This document shows, in pieces, positions 1 through 9,617 of a stretch of 64,000 nt of DNA. The stretch covers positions 24,357 through 88,356 of the forward strand of contig JAACFM010000006.1 of NCBI GenBank assembly GCA_009937445.1, in the 5' to 3' direction. The stretch's first letter is position 1; each line of letters starts with the position of its first letter. The notes under the pieces were generated by a model, which searched no databases, was not told the DNA's origin, and saw nothing but the letters and a program-made list of their open reading frames with translations. Source of the DNA: Gammaproteobacteria bacterium. GTDB lineage: Bacteria > Pseudomonadota > Gammaproteobacteria > Steroidobacterales > Woeseiaceae. A program made the position numbers and the translations under genes.

Positions 1-585
1 GCGAATAATTTTCAACGGCAGGCTCTCGTCCAAAACGTGACGCAGTTAGCACTGGGGACGATCAACGCCCGGTACTATTATCAACCTATGGAACAAACAC
101 GCGAAAAAGGTAAACGCTGGGTCATCTCTACTCGGGAAGAAATGCAGCAAGCGGCGCTCGATGTCGTTAGCGAAGCATCCCGAAAGGTGTCCATCTTCAC
201 CCATGATCTCGAACCCGGCATTTACGACTCGCCCGAGTTCCTGGAGATCATCAAGCGAATGGTCTTGTCACAGACCTACGCACGCATTCGTGTATTGATC
301 GCGAACCCAAATCGAGCGGTGAAAAACGGCAATAACTTTGTGCACCTGGGTCGGCGCCTGAACACCTACATCGAGTTTCGTCATGTACGCGAAGACTTGC
401 GAACGCATGCCGAGGCATTTTGTATCGCGGATGAAACCGCACTCGTCTATCGCTTGCAGGCGGACCGCTGGGAAGGAATCGTCGATACCTACGAGCCGGC
501 AGTTGCCAAACTGTACGGTACGATGTTTGACGAAATCTGGTTAGCCAGTGAAGTCGAGATGGAATTTCGCCAACTCGGTATCTAG
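1..585 (+). CDS. PLD-like (DUF7931-type) protein, 5' end outside window
   Basis: The reading frame is open from the first base, so the gene probably begins upstream; an internal GTG at 37 or ATG at 88 would be the alternative starts. The visible part resembles a phospholipase-D-like fold of the kind found alone or behind a GNAT acetyltransferase domain in gammaproteobacteria: a segment RVLIANPNRAV followed by LRTHAEAFCIADE and a C-terminal YGTMFDEIW. I do not see a clear HKD catalytic motif, so an enzymatic role is unproven. The stop TAG at 583 is 21 bases before the Nudix gene ATG, so the two are probably cotranscribed. The family assignment is from general resemblance; function unknown. Confidence 0.6.
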   Translation, partial: ANNFQRQALVQNVTQLALGTINARYYYQPMEQTREKGKRWVISTREEMQQAALDVVSEASRKVSIFTHDLEPGIYDSPEFLEIIKRMVLSQTYARIRVLIANPNRAVKNGNNFVHLGRRLNTYIEFRHVREDLRTHAEAFCIADETALVYRLQADRWEGIVDTYEPAVAKLYGTMFDEIWLASEVEMEFRQLGI

Positions 586-606
586 AATCTTTTGAAAGGC
601 ACACGG

Positions 607-1098
607 ATGCATGCAACCGATCTGACAGTCGCTGCTGTCGTCGACCTTGATGGCCGATTCCTGCTTGTCGAAGAACAGGCAATGAACCGAAAAGTCCTCG
701 GCCAACCCGGTGGCCACATTGAAGCCGGCGAATCCCCTGAGCAGGCCGTCGTCCGCGAAACACTCGAAGAAACCGGATGCGTGGTTGAGTGCGGTGAACT
801 CATTGGCGTCTATCTCTGGATTCAACCCCAGACTCGCCAGCAGTTCCTCAGAATTGCCTACGAAGCCAAATTCATCTCCTGTGACGAAGAACAGGAGCTG
901 GATCAGGGAATAATCGCAAGGCGCTGGGCAACTCTCCCCGAACTCGAGTCGCGCCAATCGATGCTGCGCTCTCCAGCCGTACTCCGTTGCGTCCGGGACT
1001 ACACCACTGGAAAACGACAGTCCGACGAATTATTGACCGGGATGTTACCGCTGCAACAAAACGTTCATCGAGTCCTGGCCACTGCCGATCTGGTCTGA
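607..1098 (+). CDS. nudJ: NUDIX hydrolase, NudJ-type phosphatase
   Basis: A 163-residue Nudix hydrolase. The full Nudix box lies at residues 36-58 (G36, E42, REtlEE 50-55, G57), giving the metal-binding glutamates needed for hydrolysis of a nucleoside diphosphate derivative. The length and the flanking sequence (LGQPGGHIEAGES, then YLWIQPQTRQQFLRIAY) fit the NudJ subfamily, which acts on HMP-PP and nucleoside di/triphosphates. The ATG at 607 has a GAAAGG at 594-599, seven bases upstream, and is preferred to a TTG at 592. In many gammaproteobacteria nudJ precedes mnmA directly; here mnmA lies 14.5 kb downstream. The subfamily name rests on sequence resemblance and is fairly secure. Confidence 0.85.
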   Translation: MHATDLTVAAVVDLDGRFLLVEEQAMNRKVLGQPGGHIEAGESPEQAVVRETLEETGCVVECGELIGVYLWIQPQTRQQFLRIAYEAKFISCDEEQELDQGIIARRWATLPELESRQSMLRSPAVLRCVRDYTTGKRQSDELLTGMLPLQQNVHRVLATADLV

Positions 1099-1435
1099 CA
1101 CCCGTCTTACTTTATTTAACATAAACTTCACATCAGCCAATTGGGCCTCCGACATTGTGCCCGCTGATGATTTCCTGCGTTACCGCCACCTTTAGGGAAA
1201 TTGGATAAGTACTGCTTTCCGACAGGATCGAAATCCAATGGAGCACGCCCTGTATCCGAATTACAACGGGTAAAAAGTCGAAATAATCGTTATACTGCCC
1301 TCCAGCCGGACAAAGAGTCGGAACATACGTTAGGCGCTGCGTGTCAAGCAATTTGGCAAGTTTACTTTCAGATAAGTCCTGACGTAACTAATAATGATAA
1401 GGCGATTAAACGCCAGCAGTTGGGAAAGTGTATTG
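1099..1435. other. Intergenic region upstream of the giant exported protein
   Basis: This 337-base gap holds no convincing gene. It contains an inverted repeat ATTGGAT (1200-1206) / ATCCAAT (1233-1239) with a 26-base loop and a possible -10 box TATACT at 1291-1296 without a good -35. No known riboswitch or tRNA pattern was recognised. It probably carries the promoter and leader of the following gene. Confidence 0.4.
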
Positions 1436-4400
1436 ATGAGCGAGCACATTGTAAGACGTACATCTTATGTTCGATTGAATCGTTGGGTGCGTCAACCGAG
1501 TTTCAAGACGGGTCTAGCGTTCTTACTATTGTTACTGATCGGGGTATCCGTCAACGGACAGGACTTCGTCACTCCAGGCCCCAATGTCAACCTCATCGGC
1601 GCTACGCCAAATCCTGAAAACCCCCTTAATATCCCCGATTTCGGCCTCAAGCAGCAGCAGGAACCGTCCTGTGTTATCAGGCCGTCGAACAACGCCTACA
1701 TCATGTGCGCATACAATGATCTACGTGCGTCCGACACTGAGGTCCAGGGTGATTCGTGGATTGGTTACTCGGAGTCCGGTGACAAAGGCCTGACGTGGCG
1801 GAGCTACCTCGCGCCGGGCTACAAATTGCACCCCACAAACTCTGTACAAGGTGTGGGCTTCGCGGCAGATCCCAGTCTTGTGGCGATCCCGGGGTCCTAC
1901 GCATTACCAGACTCTGACTCGGTTGACTCGCCAGGGCTCACAATCCTGAATTATATCGGCGCAAACCGGGACAGCAGCGTCGGCGTGCTTGTCGCCCAGC
2001 GCTTTGTCGATAACGAGCAGGAAGACCAACGGCACAATTTGCCTGAGAATCGACATTTCATCATTGCAGACGGTTCGTCCGGGCGGTTTATCGACAAGCC
2101 GGCATTTCTTTTTGTTCCAAGCGACTCTGGCTCCCAGAGCTATGTCCAAAAGACTATTAATATCGAAGGACCTGGGGATCCCATAGATGTCTCAGTTACG
2201 AGCGGGACCCTGGTGGTTGCCTACGCGGTATTCACCGGCAGCAGCAGCGTAAAGGTTTACATACAAACCTCTATCGATTTCGGCGAGAACTGGTCGAATC
2301 CGACGAAAGTTTCGGAAAGCTTGAACGAGGTTACCGGCGTTAGCCTGTCCGCAATTGGACAAAAGGTCGTCGCGACCTGGCGACAAAAAGCAGACACCAA
2401 TAATCCCGATGCGGTTATTAGTGCCGTGAGCAAAAACAATAACCTGACAAGCTGGACGAAGCCCACAGAAGTATTCGCGTTTTGCCCATTTGATCAGCCG
2501 GCGACCGGCGTAAGTTTTCGTTCCTTCGCCTTTCCCTGGGTTGCCAACGACGGTAATCGATTCTGGACCTTTGTAGCGGATCGGCGCTTCGACGCGCCCG
2601 GTGGGGAGAGCACCAGCTGTGACCCCATACCGGAACTGCCGGGTACCTATGACGGCATCCCACGGATCGTCGGCATGTCGTCTACGGATGGCATCAACTG
2701 GTTCGGCGGTGACTCTGCTAACCCAAACATTCCATTTATTGTAGATGCGAACACGGACGACTCCAGCGGCAAACCGCTGGGCTTCCAGGTGATGCCCAGC
2801 GCTGTTGGTACCAAGGGTCGAATCGATCTTGCCTGGTACGACACGCGCCGCGAAGCCTTGGGCTTGCCGCTTCAGGGGACGGGCTCGCCCGAAGAGCAAA
2901 TTCCGTTGATTTACGACTACACCAGCACCGATGGACAAAGCAGCGCAAGAGTGTTGCGCAAAGCCGATGTCTGGATGACCCGCCTGACCGCCAGTGGCTG
3001 TGGCTCGAGCGGTGCCTGCGTCCCCGACATCCAATCACCGGTCCGTGTGTCGCAATACCCGGTGGCCTTCGCACCCAGCAAAGAGGCTGGTGTCCCCTAC
3101 GCCACGCCCCTGGAGGTCGAGGCGCATCTACCAAATCACCGTCTCTATGCGAGCGGCACGCTCGCGTTTAAAGGTGACTACATTGCCATCGAAACGCCCC
3201 GGCTGCGGAAGACAGTGAGCGGCGCGTGGGTAAATAACAGCAAGCCGGTGGATTCCGGCTCGGACTTAGCCCCTTCCGCTTTCGAGGATGTCTTTGTCGC
3301 TTGGGGTGACAACCGCGACGTCCGGGTTGACTACGCATCGCCGTACTTTCCGGCCGCAGACGACGACGACGGGCAAGTGCCCTATACGCCGCCGGGCGGC
3401 CCGGCCAAGACGACGTCCACTGGTTTTAAACTGGGCGAGATTCAGGAAGGTGCCAGCGAGCCGCTGGTGCAGGTTGATTCCGAGCTCAAAGCCGTTACAG
3501 AGTCCGACGACTCTGAGGACCCGACCACTCCAGCGGATAACACACTTACCTGCAGCGTCGGACAAGATTTCAGCCGCAGTCGCGATTCAAACATTTATGG
3601 GTCGGTCGTTGCCGATGCGCCGAGTCTTAGAGCGCCGACAAACAACAAGCCGCTCGGCACGATACAGCGCATGTTCCCGCTGGTGCTGAATAATCCCGAC
3701 ACGACCGGCCCGGAAGATTTTTGCCTGGTCATAAGTAATCAGCCGCAAGGTGCACCCGTAGTCGGACGCGCCTCGTTCTTCCAGCTGCCGGCCGTTCCTC
3801 CTTTTGATGTTCGCCCGGGCCAAGACCCACCGGCGCTGACGCGACTTCCAGTGACCGTGGGGCCAGGATCGAGCGAATCCCGTGCAATATTTGTTTTTGC
3901 GAGCGCGGATGACGTCGTTCGCGTCGATGCGTACCTTGATGATGGCACTGAAGCTTGTGGTGCAAATCTCGCATCCAGCACTTTCGACGGCACGCTGCAA
4001 AACAGCATATTCATCAGCGATGGCAGTCTTCTTGAATCCGGTTATTGCGCTACGACCCCGACGCCAGACGCATGTCTGCCGACGGCTATCGAAGAGACAC
4101 ACAATATTTCGCTGGCCAGCCTGAATCTGCAGGCGCCAGTCATCAAAGCGTCCGTATCGCTAAATCTGCAGGCGTTAAATCTGCAGGCACCGGCGCTGGG
4201 CGCGCTAAACCTGCAGGCGTTGAACCTGCAGGCGCCGACGATAGCTGCGCTGAACTTGCAGGCGCTCAACCTGCAGGCACTAAATCTGCAAGCGCTAAAT
4301 CTCCAGGCACTGAACCTTCAGGCGCTGAATTTGCAAGCCTTGAATCTGCAGGCCCTCAATTTGCAGGCCTTGAATCTGCAGGCCCTCAATTTGCAGGCCT

Positions 4401-7234
4401 TGAATCTGCAGGCCCTCAATTTGCAGGCACCGTCCCTCGGTGACGGTAGTAATCCGAACAGTCCGACGATCCAGCTCGAACAGGCTGTTCTCAGTGACAA
4501 TGTCTATTATCAAGACGTCACCTACATCGTAAATACGGATGCCAACGTCACGACCACGTACTCAGCCGACATTAAACTGGATGTCAACAAGCTGAAGACG
4601 AATCCTCTGGTAGACGAGGACCCGGTCGTGCAGCTGATCGCGTGGACGCCAAACAGCGTTAACAGCGCGAGCGAGACAGGCTCAGCTGCGTGTGGCGGAC
4701 CGGAGCCAGGCTTCCAGGCACAGGTGCTCGCCTTTACGACACTGGATGCGCTGAATCTGCAGGCGTTGGATCTGCCGGAAACCATTAATCCGGAAATACA
4801 GAACCCCTATAAAGGCACGATTTCATTTACCGGCATTCCGAATCAGAAAATCGCCCTTACCGTTCGAACCTGGGCGACGGGTGGCACCAAAGACAAAATG
4901 GTACTGGAGTTCAATAAGTGGGTCGCCTGCATGAATGAGGATCAGGCTGCAGAGGATCCGGAATATTGTTCGAATCAGGGTATTGGCAACGTGATCAAGT
5001 TCGGTGCGAGTGCGCAGGGTTGTGCAACGAGCGAGAAGGTCTTGATTGATGAGGTTACCGGCGAACCCGTTATTGATCCGGCTACTGGTCTTCCAATTCC
5101 CGTTTATGACGATAGCGACTGTCTGAACGATGAAGACGAGAAGATTCGCCCGGATATCGAGCCGCCGACTGTGTTTCCGATTGATCCGAGCCTCTTTTTA
5201 CCCCCAGTGCCTTACACCACGACGAGTTCGGATCCGATAGAGATCACCATTATTTGGCCGATTACGGCAATTGACGAGTTCGACAGCCTCGACTTCGCGT
5301 GTACCATCGGCGGTGAAATGGTTGACATAGTTGACGTATCGCTTGGTGGCGACAACAACGACGAGCTAACCGTCAGGTTTGCAGACAAGTTCCCAATCGG
5401 CACGACGCCGGTCAGTTGTTCCGTGACGGACTCATCCGGGAATGCGACGACGGCGGATTTCTCTGTTGAAGTGATTGACGGCGTGCCGCCGGTGTGGACA
5501 ACGCCGGATGACATTGTTGAGGTTAATGCTGACCCGGACACGGGCACCGTGGACGCTAGCCTGCTTGATCTCGAATCCTACGTCGATGCAACCGACAACG
5601 TGGGCATCGTGGGTAGTGTCAGCTGCAGCGCGGACCCGAGTACGATAACAACCCTTACCCCAAGCACCGTCACCTGCACGGCAAGCGACGGCGCAGGAAA
5701 CGAATCGGAGGGGACGTATTCGATCATCGCGAAGGACATAACGGCGCCGATGTTGACGCCTCTGAGCAGCCTTGTTCAGGTTGATTTGGGCGAGAACATG
5801 GACAAGGTGGACGCCAGTACCCTTGATCTCGCATCCTACGTCGTTGCAACCGACAACGTGGACACCGTGGTTGGTGTCAGCTGCAGCGCAGTACCGAACC
5901 TGATAACGACCCTTAGCGAAAGCACGGTCACCTGTAAGGCAAGCGACCTAGCAGAAAACGAATCGACGGTGACATATCAGATCATCGCGAAGGACATAAC
6001 GGCACCGGTGTTGATCCCGCCGAGCGACCTTGTTGAGGTTGATGCGGACCCGGACACGGGCACTGTGACCGCCAGCTCCGCTGTGCTCGCATCCTACGTC
6101 GTTGCAACCGACAACGTGGACACCGTGGTTGGTGTCAGCTGCAGCGCGGACCCGAACCTCATAACGACTCTTAGCGCAAGCACCGTCACCTGTACGGCGA
6201 TCGACAGCGCAGGAAACGACTCGATGGCGATGTATTCGATCATTGCGAAGGACATAACGCCGCCGGTGTTGACGCCGCCGTTCGGCACTGTTGAGGTTGA
6301 TGCGGACCCGGCCACGGGAACCGTGGACGCTAGCCTGCTTGATCTCGCATCCTACGTCATTGCAACCGACAACGTGGACACCGTGGTTGATGTCAGCTGC
6401 AGCGCGGACCCGAACCTCATAACGACTCTTAGCGAAAGCACCGTCACCTGTACGGCGATCGACAGCGCAGGAAACGACTCGATGGTGACATATCAGATCA
6501 TTGCAAAGGACGAAATTGCACCAGCGATCAACGCGTCAAACCGTACGGTATACCGTGACTATGCCAATATGATGTACCCATTTTGGGGAATCATAGATGC
6601 GGCTGAACTATCCTCCAGAGTGACTGTGACCGATGGTGGCGTTGATATAACGAGCAGCGCTAACCTCAGCTGCAGCCGGGATGATCCGCCCGAACAAATC
6701 GAACCACCAGCCGATCCCGAGGCACCGTTACCTCCGCTTCTCACCGACTCTGACTTCGTGTTCATTGACGGTGATGACATTCTCGATGAAGACGAGCCTT
6801 ACAGCATCACCTGTACGGCATCAGACTTGTCAGGCAACCCGGGGACTGCGTCCTTCTTACTCACGGTTAGCTATCTGTACGACATCAATCTCGAGCTGCC
6901 GAAAGGACTCGCGCACGCCGGCTCTACCATACCGATTGACTTTGATTATCGTGAATGGGATGGCGGCGCGATTATTGACAGCTCCCTCATTCCAGTCCGC
7001 GTGTCGTGGGCGAAGATGACAGACAATAGCTGTGAAATTCAGGACACAGACGTCCCCGAAGAGTCCACCGGGTTAGGTGAAGATTCCGGCAACAGCGACT
7101 TCCGCTATTCATTCAGTTCAGACCAGTGGCAGTTCAGCTGGCAGACGCCCCCATTGATTGGCTACTACCGGCTGGCGATCTCGCCGCCGGGCAAGTTTGT
7201 GGACAATGCCACGGAGTGCGTCAACTTAAGGTAA
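1436..7234 (+). CDS. Giant exported protein: Asp-box propeller, LNLQA array, HYR-like repeats
   Basis: A 1932-residue exported protein. ATG 1436 is chosen because GGGAAAG at 1422-1428 sits seven bases upstream; an ATG at 1394 in frame lacks this. A signal peptide follows (hydrophobic GLAFLLLLLIGVSVNG around residues 30-45). Residues about 60-650 carry Asp-box/BNR-like motifs (SESGDKGLTW, SIDFGENW, SSTDGINW), suggesting a sialidase-like beta-propeller fold, though catalytic sialidase residues were not identified. Residues about 896-998 are LNLQA pentamers, with another copy near 1106. Residues 1348-1691 are four 86-residue HYR-like immunoglobulin-type modules with paired cysteines. A final Ig-like domain ends in VDNATECVNLR; no anchor, sorting signal or membrane segment is visible, so the protein is probably secreted or surface-associated. 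Likely an adhesin or binding protein; the ligand is unknown. The gene ends at a strong bidirectional terminator. Confidence 0.85.
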   Translation: MSEHIVRRTSYVRLNRWVRQPSFKTGLAFLLLLLIGVSVNGQDFVTPGPNVNLIGATPNPENPLNIPDFGLKQQQEPSCVIRPSNNAYIMCAYNDLRASDTEVQGDSWIGYSESGDKGLTWRSYLAPGYKLHPTNSVQGVGFAADPSLVAIPGSYALPDSDSVDSPGLTILNYIGANRDSSVGVLVAQRFVDNEQEDQRHNLPENRHFIIADGSSGRFIDKPAFLFVPSDSGSQSYVQKTINIEGPGDPIDVSVTSGTLVVAYAVFTGSSSVKVYIQTSIDFGENWSNPTKVSESLNEVTGVSLSAIGQKVVATWRQKADTNNPDAVISAVSKNNNLTSWTKPTEVFAFCPFDQPATGVSFRSFAFPWVANDGNRFWTFVADRRFDAPGGESTSCDPIPELPGTYDGIPRIVGMSSTDGINWFGGDSANPNIPFIVDANTDDSSGKPLGFQVMPSAVGTKGRIDLAWYDTRREALGLPLQGTGSPEEQIPLIYDYTSTDGQSSARVLRKADVWMTRLTASGCGSSGACVPDIQSPVRVSQYPVAFAPSKEAGVPYATPLEVEAHLPNHRLYASGTLAFKGDYIAIETPRLRKTVSGAWVNNSKPVDSGSDLAPSAFEDVFVAWGDNRDVRVDYASPYFPAADDDDGQVPYTPPGGPAKTTSTGFKLGEIQEGASEPLVQVDSELKAVTESDDSEDPTTPADNTLTCSVGQDFSRSRDSNIYGSVVADAPSLRAPTNNKPLGTIQRMFPLVLNNPDTTGPEDFCLVISNQPQGAPVVGRASFFQLPAVPPFDVRPGQDPPALTRLPVTVGPGSSESRAIFVFASADDVVRVDAYLDDGTEACGANLASSTFDGTLQNSIFISDGSLLESGYCATTPTPDACLPTAIEETHNISLASLNLQAPVIKASVSLNLQALNLQAPALGALNLQALNLQAPTIAALNLQALNLQALNLQALNLQALNLQALNLQALNLQALNLQALNLQALNLQALNLQALNLQAPSLGDGSNPNSPTIQLEQAVLSDNVYYQDVTYIVNTDANVTTTYSADIKLDVNKLKTNPLVDEDPVVQLIAWTPNSVNSASETGSAACGGPEPGFQAQVLAFTTLDALNLQALDLPETINPEIQNPYKGTISFTGIPNQKIALTVRTWATGGTKDKMVLEFNKWVACMNEDQAAEDPEYCSNQGIGNVIKFGASAQGCATSEKVLIDEVTGEPVIDPATGLPIPVYDDSDCLNDEDEKIRPDIEPPTVFPIDPSLFLPPVPYTTTSSDPIEITIIWPITAIDEFDSLDFACTIGGEMVDIVDVSLGGDNNDELTVRFADKFPIGTTPVSCSVTDSSGNATTADFSVEVIDGVPPVWTTPDDIVEVNADPDTGTVDASLLDLESYVDATDNVGIVGSVSCSADPSTITTLTPSTVTCTASDGAGNESEGTYSIIAKDITAPMLTPLSSLVQVDLGENMDKVDASTLDLASYVVATDNVDTVVGVSCSAVPNLITTLSESTVTCKASDLAENESTVTYQIIAKDITAPVLIPPSDLVEVDADPDTGTVTASSAVLASYVVATDNVDTVVGVSCSADPNLITTLSASTVTCTAIDSAGNDSMAMYSIIAKDITPPVLTPPFGTVEVDADPATGTVDASLLDLASYVIATDNVDTVVDVSCSADPNLITTLSESTVTCTAIDSAGNDSMVTYQIIAKDEIAPAINASNRTVYRDYANMMYPFWGIIDAAELSSRVTVTDGGVDITSSANLSCSRDDPPEQIEPPADPEAPLPPLLTDSDFVFIDGDDILDEDEPYSITCTASDLSGNPGTASFLLTVSYLYDINLELPKGLAHAGSTIPIDFDYREWDGGAIIDSSLIPVRVSWAKMTDNSCEIQDTDVPEESTGLGEDSGNSDFRYSFSSDQWQFSWQTPPLIGYYRLAISPPGKFVDNATECVNLR
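4121..4429 (+). repeat. 15-bp tandem repeat encoding LNLQA, with 30-bp higher-order units
   Basis: The consensus unit is CTGAATCTGCAGGCG, coding Leu-Asn-Leu-Gln-Ala and usually containing a CTGCAG hexamer. Five early units are separated by short APxxxA spacers, then twelve run without interruption to 4429. The last six form three perfect 30-bp dimers (starts 4340, 4370, 4400), which is the mark of recent unequal exchange or slippage. Because the unit is a multiple of three, other frames are also free of stops here. Confidence 0.95.
5477..6508 (+). repeat. Four tandem 258-bp HYR-like module repeats
   Basis: Units start at 5477, 5735, 5993 and 6251, each exactly 258 bases (86 residues), beginning with the Asp of DITAPVL-like motifs and ending in YSIIAKD. 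Units 2-4 share long near-identical DNA stretches around TDNVDTVV and SCSADPNLITTL, so they are recent duplications; unit 1 is more diverged. A fifth, degenerate module starts at 6509. Confidence 0.93.
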
Positions 7235-7242
7235 TCGAATAT

Positions 7243-7266
7243 CCCGGGCCGCGGTCGCGGCCCGGG
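7243..7266. terminator. Bidirectional terminator between convergent genes
   Basis: An 11-base perfect inverted repeat, CCCGGGCCGCG / CGCGGCCCGGG, with a two-base centre (GT) lies between the stop codon at 7232-7234 and the stop of the convergent TPR gene at 7281. It is all G/C and lacks a long T tract, but its position suits termination of both genes. Confidence 0.75.
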
Positions 7267-7280
7267 TTCACGCTGATCAG

Positions 7281-9458
7281 TTATTGAGCAATCCGTTCGC
7301 TGGCGTCTTTTGCCAACGGCCCACCATTCAGTCTGAGCTGCAGAAATGCCTGATAGTAATCTGCGGCAGCCTCGGTCATACCGAAGCCTTCGGCAGCACG
7401 GCCTTGCCAGTAAGGCAGTTCCGCAAGATAACGATACGTAGGCGTATCGTCCAGAAAGACAAATGTGGCCTCGCCAATGCGCGTATCAGCGCAAGTACGT
7501 AATTCATCTGCGGCCTCCGCAAAATGCCCGCCATCAAGATAAGCACGACCGAGTTGTAAACGAATCAACCAGAGGTCTGACATTTCAAGCGCCGACCTCA
7601 GCTTATCGATAGCCGCGATATAGTCTCCCTCCTCGCGCAGCAAGCTGGCACTGATCATCTCTGCGTAAGCGCGAGTTTGTATTTGCAGCTCTTTACCCAA
7701 CCGCTCCGCAACGGTACGCGCCGTTTCCATATCACCAGCACCAATCGCAACCAAAGCGGCTGCCACGCTATGCGATGTCTGCTGAGAATTTGCCAGGACG
7801 CTGCGTGCCGCTTCAGCCGCCCGCAATAAATCACCTTCGGCCAGATAGGTCTCAGCGATAATCACCAGCTTGCTCGCCGCGCCCGCGGTGTTGCCATCGG
7901 CAATAGCGGACTCCACCTCCGCCTCAAGAAGTTGCCTTACCTCGGCATAATTGCCTAAGTAGGACTCTACATCCGCAAGGCCGATGATTCCGGCAGACTG
8001 CCCATACTCACTCTTGGTCGCTTCCCGCATCTGCTGATAGGCACCGCGCGCCTCATCGTATTCTCCTCTGTACATCGCGGCGGCGGCCACCGCCAGATAG
8101 GAGACTGCATAATCGGGATCGTCTTCAATAAGGTCCCTAGCGACTCGATCCGCTTCCTCAAAATCACCGGAATAAGTTGCTAAAAGCGCGAAGTTTGAGC
8201 GGTACAGAGCGCTATCAGGATACTGCTGCAAAAGAATAATGCCTTCATCAGACGCGCGCTGGAAATCCAATGTCAGGAAAGCAACTACCTGCAAATTATT
8301 GCGCCCCGCTGCGTCACTCGGAAACCTATCTACAAGCAAACCAAAGCTCTCTACAGCCTTCTCGTAATTGCCTGTGACGACCGTGTAATACAATCCCAGA
8401 GTCCTCAGGCGCTCCCTCTCAGTCATCGTACCCAACAGCGTCAATGCCCGTTTCCACAGCTTGTCCGCTTCCTCCGTCTTCCCCAATTTCGTCGTACTTA
8501 AGGCCCAGCCGGAAAATGCGCGACCAAAACTCGGGTCTTTTTCTGTCGCACTTCGATACAACTCTATAGCTTCATCGTGCTTGCCGTCATAAGCGAGAGC
8601 CAGGGCACTGACGTAATCGCGAGCTGCCTCAATAGACGACGCTGTAAAAGTCTCAACTGTCGCAACATTTTTACCCTTTGCCGAATCGTCACCCAGTGCA
8701 TCACGGACCTCTTCAGAAAGTTTACCGACAGCCGTCAACACGTCGTTGCGTGAACTTGCTTTAATGCTGACATCGAAAACCTGTTCATTACTGAATAAAT
8801 CAAGCCCGGACATGGCAAGCTCATAGCCAGCACCGGCGGGTATGATAGATCCCGCCAAAACCATCCGGACACCCTCCCTCGCAGCGACCAGTTGGGCCGT
8901 CGCTTCGTCCAGTTCATCACTGCCTTCTTTATTTAAGGTCTTCGAAATTTCTTTCGCACTGGTTCGAAGATACGCCGAAATATGAGGAGCTGACTCAACA
9001 CCAATAGTCAATGCCTGCTCCAACAGTCCATCAAACATGGCATCGCCGGTCTGGTTATCAAAATCGGCAATAAGCACCGAGACCGGCTCAAGTTCAACCG
9101 CCACTACAGTGCGAGTACCCGTAACATTCATGTACACCGAGAAGACGAGAGCAACTACCAACACCCCGATGACGGCGAAATCCGTCTTGCGCCCACCAAA
9201 CGGCAGGATAAGCGTATCGGTTGGATCCGCCTGAACCTCGATACCGGATTCAGTAACGTCGTAAACCCAGGCCAGCACTGCGGTGACGGGAAAACCGATT
9301 ATCGCGACAATAATGACGGCGCGTAGGGCCCAATCTGGTGCGTCGAATGCCGGCAGCATAACGCTGGAAGCTTCGATCAGAATCCAGCTGATACCGACAT
9401 ACAGGCCGACGGTACGGAAAACCTCCCGACGTCGTAGCTCTTTGATCAGACTATGCAT
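7281..9458 (-). CDS. Membrane-anchored TPR protein with FlgO/TolB-like domain
   Basis: A 725-residue protein. The N-terminus (ELRRREVFRTVGLYVGISW) and three hydrophobic segments (about residues 15-38, 43-68 and 93-112) match the membrane module common to TPR proteins with a FlgO/TolB-like domain. Residues about 125-255 form that domain (VSVLIADFDNQTGDAMFDGLLEQAL). From about residue 270 to the end the protein is TPR-like helical repeats (KDPSFGRAFSGWALSTTKLG and later units). No cyclase or kinase domain is fused. The family probably scaffolds periplasmic or membrane complexes, but no substrate is known. Its start faces a TonB receptor gene across a 159-base shared promoter region. Confidence 0.8.
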   Translation of the reverse strand: MHSLIKELRRREVFRTVGLYVGISWILIEASSVMLPAFDAPDWALRAVIIVAIIGFPVTAVLAWVYDVTESGIEVQADPTDTLILPFGGRKTDFAVIGVLVVALVFSVYMNVTGTRTVVAVELEPVSVLIADFDNQTGDAMFDGLLEQALTIGVESAPHISAYLRTSAKEISKTLNKEGSDELDEATAQLVAAREGVRMVLAGSIIPAGAGYELAMSGLDLFSNEQVFDVSIKASSRNDVLTAVGKLSEEVRDALGDDSAKGKNVATVETFTASSIEAARDYVSALALAYDGKHDEAIELYRSATEKDPSFGRAFSGWALSTTKLGKTEEADKLWKRALTLLGTMTERERLRTLGLYYTVVTGNYEKAVESFGLLVDRFPSDAAGRNNLQVVAFLTLDFQRASDEGIILLQQYPDSALYRSNFALLATYSGDFEEADRVARDLIEDDPDYAVSYLAVAAAAMYRGEYDEARGAYQQMREATKSEYGQSAGIIGLADVESYLGNYAEVRQLLEAEVESAIADGNTAGAASKLVIIAETYLAEGDLLRAAEAARSVLANSQQTSHSVAAALVAIGAGDMETARTVAERLGKELQIQTRAYAEMISASLLREEGDYIAAIDKLRSALEMSDLWLIRLQLGRAYLDGGHFAEAADELRTCADTRIGEATFVFLDDTPTYRYLAELPYWQGRAAEGFGMTEAAADYYQAFLQLRLNGGPLAKDASERIAQ

Positions 9459-9617
9459 TAATGGATATTGACTGCCGTTATATTATTGTGCGCAGAGTCT
9501 ATCACGACAAATCAGCCTTTAAAGTATGAAGATTCTTGTTATGCTTGACGGCAGAATTCAACGACTACAATTGCGGCCCGTTTTCTCGGGATTCGTGATC
9601 AACTCAGGATAGAAAAC
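9459..9617. promoter_or_regulatory. Divergent promoter region of TPR protein and TonB receptor
   Basis: Toward the receptor there is TTGACG (9545-9550), a 15-base spacer and TACAAT (9566-9571), a plausible sigma-70 promoter with a short spacer. Toward the TPR gene, on the minus strand, a TTGTCG with an AT-rich AATAAT about 17 bases on is a weaker candidate. No clear Fur or other operator was recognised. Confidence 0.35.

Noticed and set aside
1195..1300. Possible riboswitch or cyclic-di-GMP aptamer upstream of the giant protein
   Set aside because: Only one simple inverted repeat and no conserved aptamer core were found.
4121..4429. CRISPR-like periodicity
   Set aside because: Repeats are 15 bp, contiguous and in frame, with no spacers.
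4045..4443. Stop-free frames opposite and beside the LNLQA array, coding Ala/Gly/Ser/Glu-rich repeats
   Set aside because: The 15-bp unit is divisible by three, so all frames lacking a stop in the unit stay open. No ribosome site or independent composition supports a gene.
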